From Phycisphaerae bacterium (GTDB lineage: Bacteria; Planctomycetota; Phycisphaerae; UBA1845; PWPN01), in the NCBI GenBank assembly GCA_003557125.1, contig PWPN01000218.1, forward strand, positions 1 to 5,939: a DNA stretch of 5,939 bases. The letters run 5' to 3'. Of the stretch, positions 4,940-5,939 are shown in pieces. The notes under the pieces are model-generated. The model was not told where the DNA came from, ran no database searches, and was given only the letters and a program-made list of their open reading frames with translations. Position 1 is the stretch's first letter, and every line of letters begins with the position of its first letter. A program made the position numbers and the translations under genes.

Positions 4940-5740
4940 ATGGCTGCTGCAAGAAAAACTACCCGAAAGCGACCCCCGAAGACGACCCCATTGCCCATCT
5001 GGTACGCCGATGACCCCAGCCTCCGAACCCGGCAAGCGGCCGAGCGGACGCGTCACCTCGCGGAGCGTTTGCGGCGCCATGAGGAATTGGATCCGAAACC
5101 GACGGAAGAGGAACTGTTTACCTCATTGCATACGTGCGCCTACCAGGCCAACCGTGCCGGTGATCGCAGGTACCGCTCGCCGAAGCGGGCCCGGGTCTGG
5201 TACGAACGATGGGCCGCTGTGCGCGAATACATCGTCCAGGAGAACCTCGGCCTGGTCTACACAATGGTTGCCCGTTTCCGGGCTAGGGAGACCGACAGAG
5301 ATGAATTGATCAGCGAAGGAATGTTCGGTCTGACGCGTGCGGCTGACCGGTTCAACCCCTTCCGCGGTTTCCGGTTCAGCACGTATGCGTGCAATGTGAT
5401 CGCCCGGGCGATGATGCGCCGTGGCAAAATCCAGAGCCGCTACCATAAGCTCTTCGTGCTTCAACCTGTCGGCATGTTCGATCAGATCCAGAACGATAAC
5501 CACGATCTGGAACTTTATGCCGAGCGCCTCAAACTTGCCCTGGACCGCAACATCGGGCACCTGACGGACCTTGAGACGGCCGTTCTGGCACAACGCTTCC
5601 CTCTGGGCCGAAAGAATCCGCAAACGTTCCGCGAAATCGGACAGGGCGTCGGCCTCAGCAAAGAGCGCGTACGTCAGATCCAGAACACAGCCTTGACCAA
5701 GTTGCGCTACGTCCTTCAGAACGATCCGATGTTGATTTAG
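4940..5740 (+). CDS. Sigma-70 family RNA polymerase sigma factor, short form with regions 2 and 4
   Basis: This 266-residue protein would direct RNA polymerase to promoters. It starts with a basic stretch (RKTTRKRPPK, 5-14). A region 1.2-like segment EEELFTSLH (56-64) resembles planctomycete sigma factors. Region 2 covers about 94-165: REYIVQENLGLVY, DELISEGMFGLTRAADRFNP (core binding, 121-140) and GFRFSTYA (143-150). The Trp pair that follows STYA in RpoD-type factors is replaced here (STYACNVIARAM), as in group 3 factors. Region 4 covers about 205-260 and is very RpoD-like: LTDLETAVLAQRF, then the helix-turn-helix TFREIGQGVGLSKERVRQI (229-247) and ALTKLR. That predicts recognition of TTGACA-type -35 boxes. 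Only about 35 residues separate regions 2 and 4, so region 3 is largely missing. The gene stands alone with no anti-sigma gene next to it in the window. The family is sure; the regulon is unknown. Confidence 0.92.
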   Translation: MAAARKTTRKRPPKTTPLPIWYADDPSLRTRQAAERTRHLAERLRRHEELDPKPTEEELFTSLHTCAYQANRAGDRRYRSPKRARVWYERWAAVREYIVQENLGLVYTMVARFRARETDRDELISEGMFGLTRAADRFNPFRGFRFSTYACNVIARAMMRRGKIQSRYHKLFVLQPVGMFDQIQNDNHDLELYAERLKLALDRNIGHLTDLETAVLAQRFPLGRKNPQTFREIGQGVGLSKERVRQIQNTALTKLRYVLQNDPMLI

Positions 5741-5939
5741 ACAGAATCAATATTTCGTTGCATGTGACATCAGCCCCATTGCGGATGCCGTGATGCGCCA
5801 TCCGCCGGGGTAACGCCGAAATCGATTTGTCCTCTTGGGCGCCCCGTTTCGAGCGAAACGAAAGGTACTCCTCATTGCGCCGATGTTGCGGCGTCTTATG
5901 CCGCGTCCATCCGAGCGATTGGATCTATAGCGGGTAGCC
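5741..5939. other. Downstream gap with weak hairpins, no gene seen
   Basis: No open frame with coding character is visible. Three inverted repeats occur. GCGGATG/CATCCGC (5781-5787, 5799-5805) has an 11-base loop. CGTTTCG/CGAAACG (5845-5851, 5854-5860) is near-palindromic. CGCCG/CGGCG (5878-5882, 5889-5893) is followed by TCTTAT and is the only one with even a weak T-rich tail. Any of them could end the sigma gene transcript; none is a convincing intrinsic terminator. Confidence 0.45.

Noticed and set aside
4466..5080. A 204-codon minus-strand open frame covering the gap and the sigma gene 5' end
   Set aside because: It overlaps the sigma gene start, spans several inverted repeats and both candidate control regions, has no family resemblance, and I saw no supporting ribosome binding site.

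Overview
This is a GC-rich bacterial window with four protein genes. Two tight runs of inverted or tandem repeats lie between them. The gene style suggests a Planctomycetota-like bacterium: a long exported HEAT-repeat protein, a short sigma-70 factor with an RpoD-like region 4 and a planctomycete-looking N-terminal segment, and GC-rich palindromic repeats in the gaps. This assignment is from recognition only, without a database search, and is moderate in confidence.

Layout, left to right. Positions 3-884 (+) hold the 3' part of a gene for a guanidino-group-modifying enzyme of the arginine/agmatine deiminase and amidinotransferase superfamily. Its 5' end lies outside the window. It overlaps by four bases (ATGA) a UPF0316 family membrane protein gene at 881-1678 (+), so the two are probably translationally coupled. 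This pair converges on a large minus-strand gene at 1970-4291. The 291-bp gap between them holds a perfect 10-bp inverted repeat, five tandem copies of a 17-19 bp unit, and three hairpins built on CACTG/CAGTG arms.

The minus-strand gene encodes a 773-residue protein with a Sec signal peptide, HEAT and TPR-like helical repeats, and an apparent CheY-like domain that has lost the phosphoacceptor Asp. It has a near-consensus promoter (4370-4397) and a clear ribosome binding site. Both favour a start at 4291 over an in-frame ATG at 4381.

About 650 bp separate this gene from the divergent sigma factor gene (4940-5740, +). The gap has no convincing protein gene. It is more AT-rich than the surrounding genes and holds a series of stem-loop or dyad sequences, a candidate promoter at 4752-4779, and a leader of about 150 nt with another hairpin. 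The last 199 bases after the sigma gene hold only weak hairpins.

The genes do not form an obvious pathway. The best-supported links are the coupled deiminase-like/UPF0316 pair and the divergent HEAT/sigma arrangement, which could share control elements in the gap. I see no phage, transposase, CRISPR, tRNA or rRNA. The most interesting points are the exported protein with a degenerate receiver-like domain, the palindromic repeat cluster at 1720-1958, and the hairpin-rich upstream region of the sigma gene.
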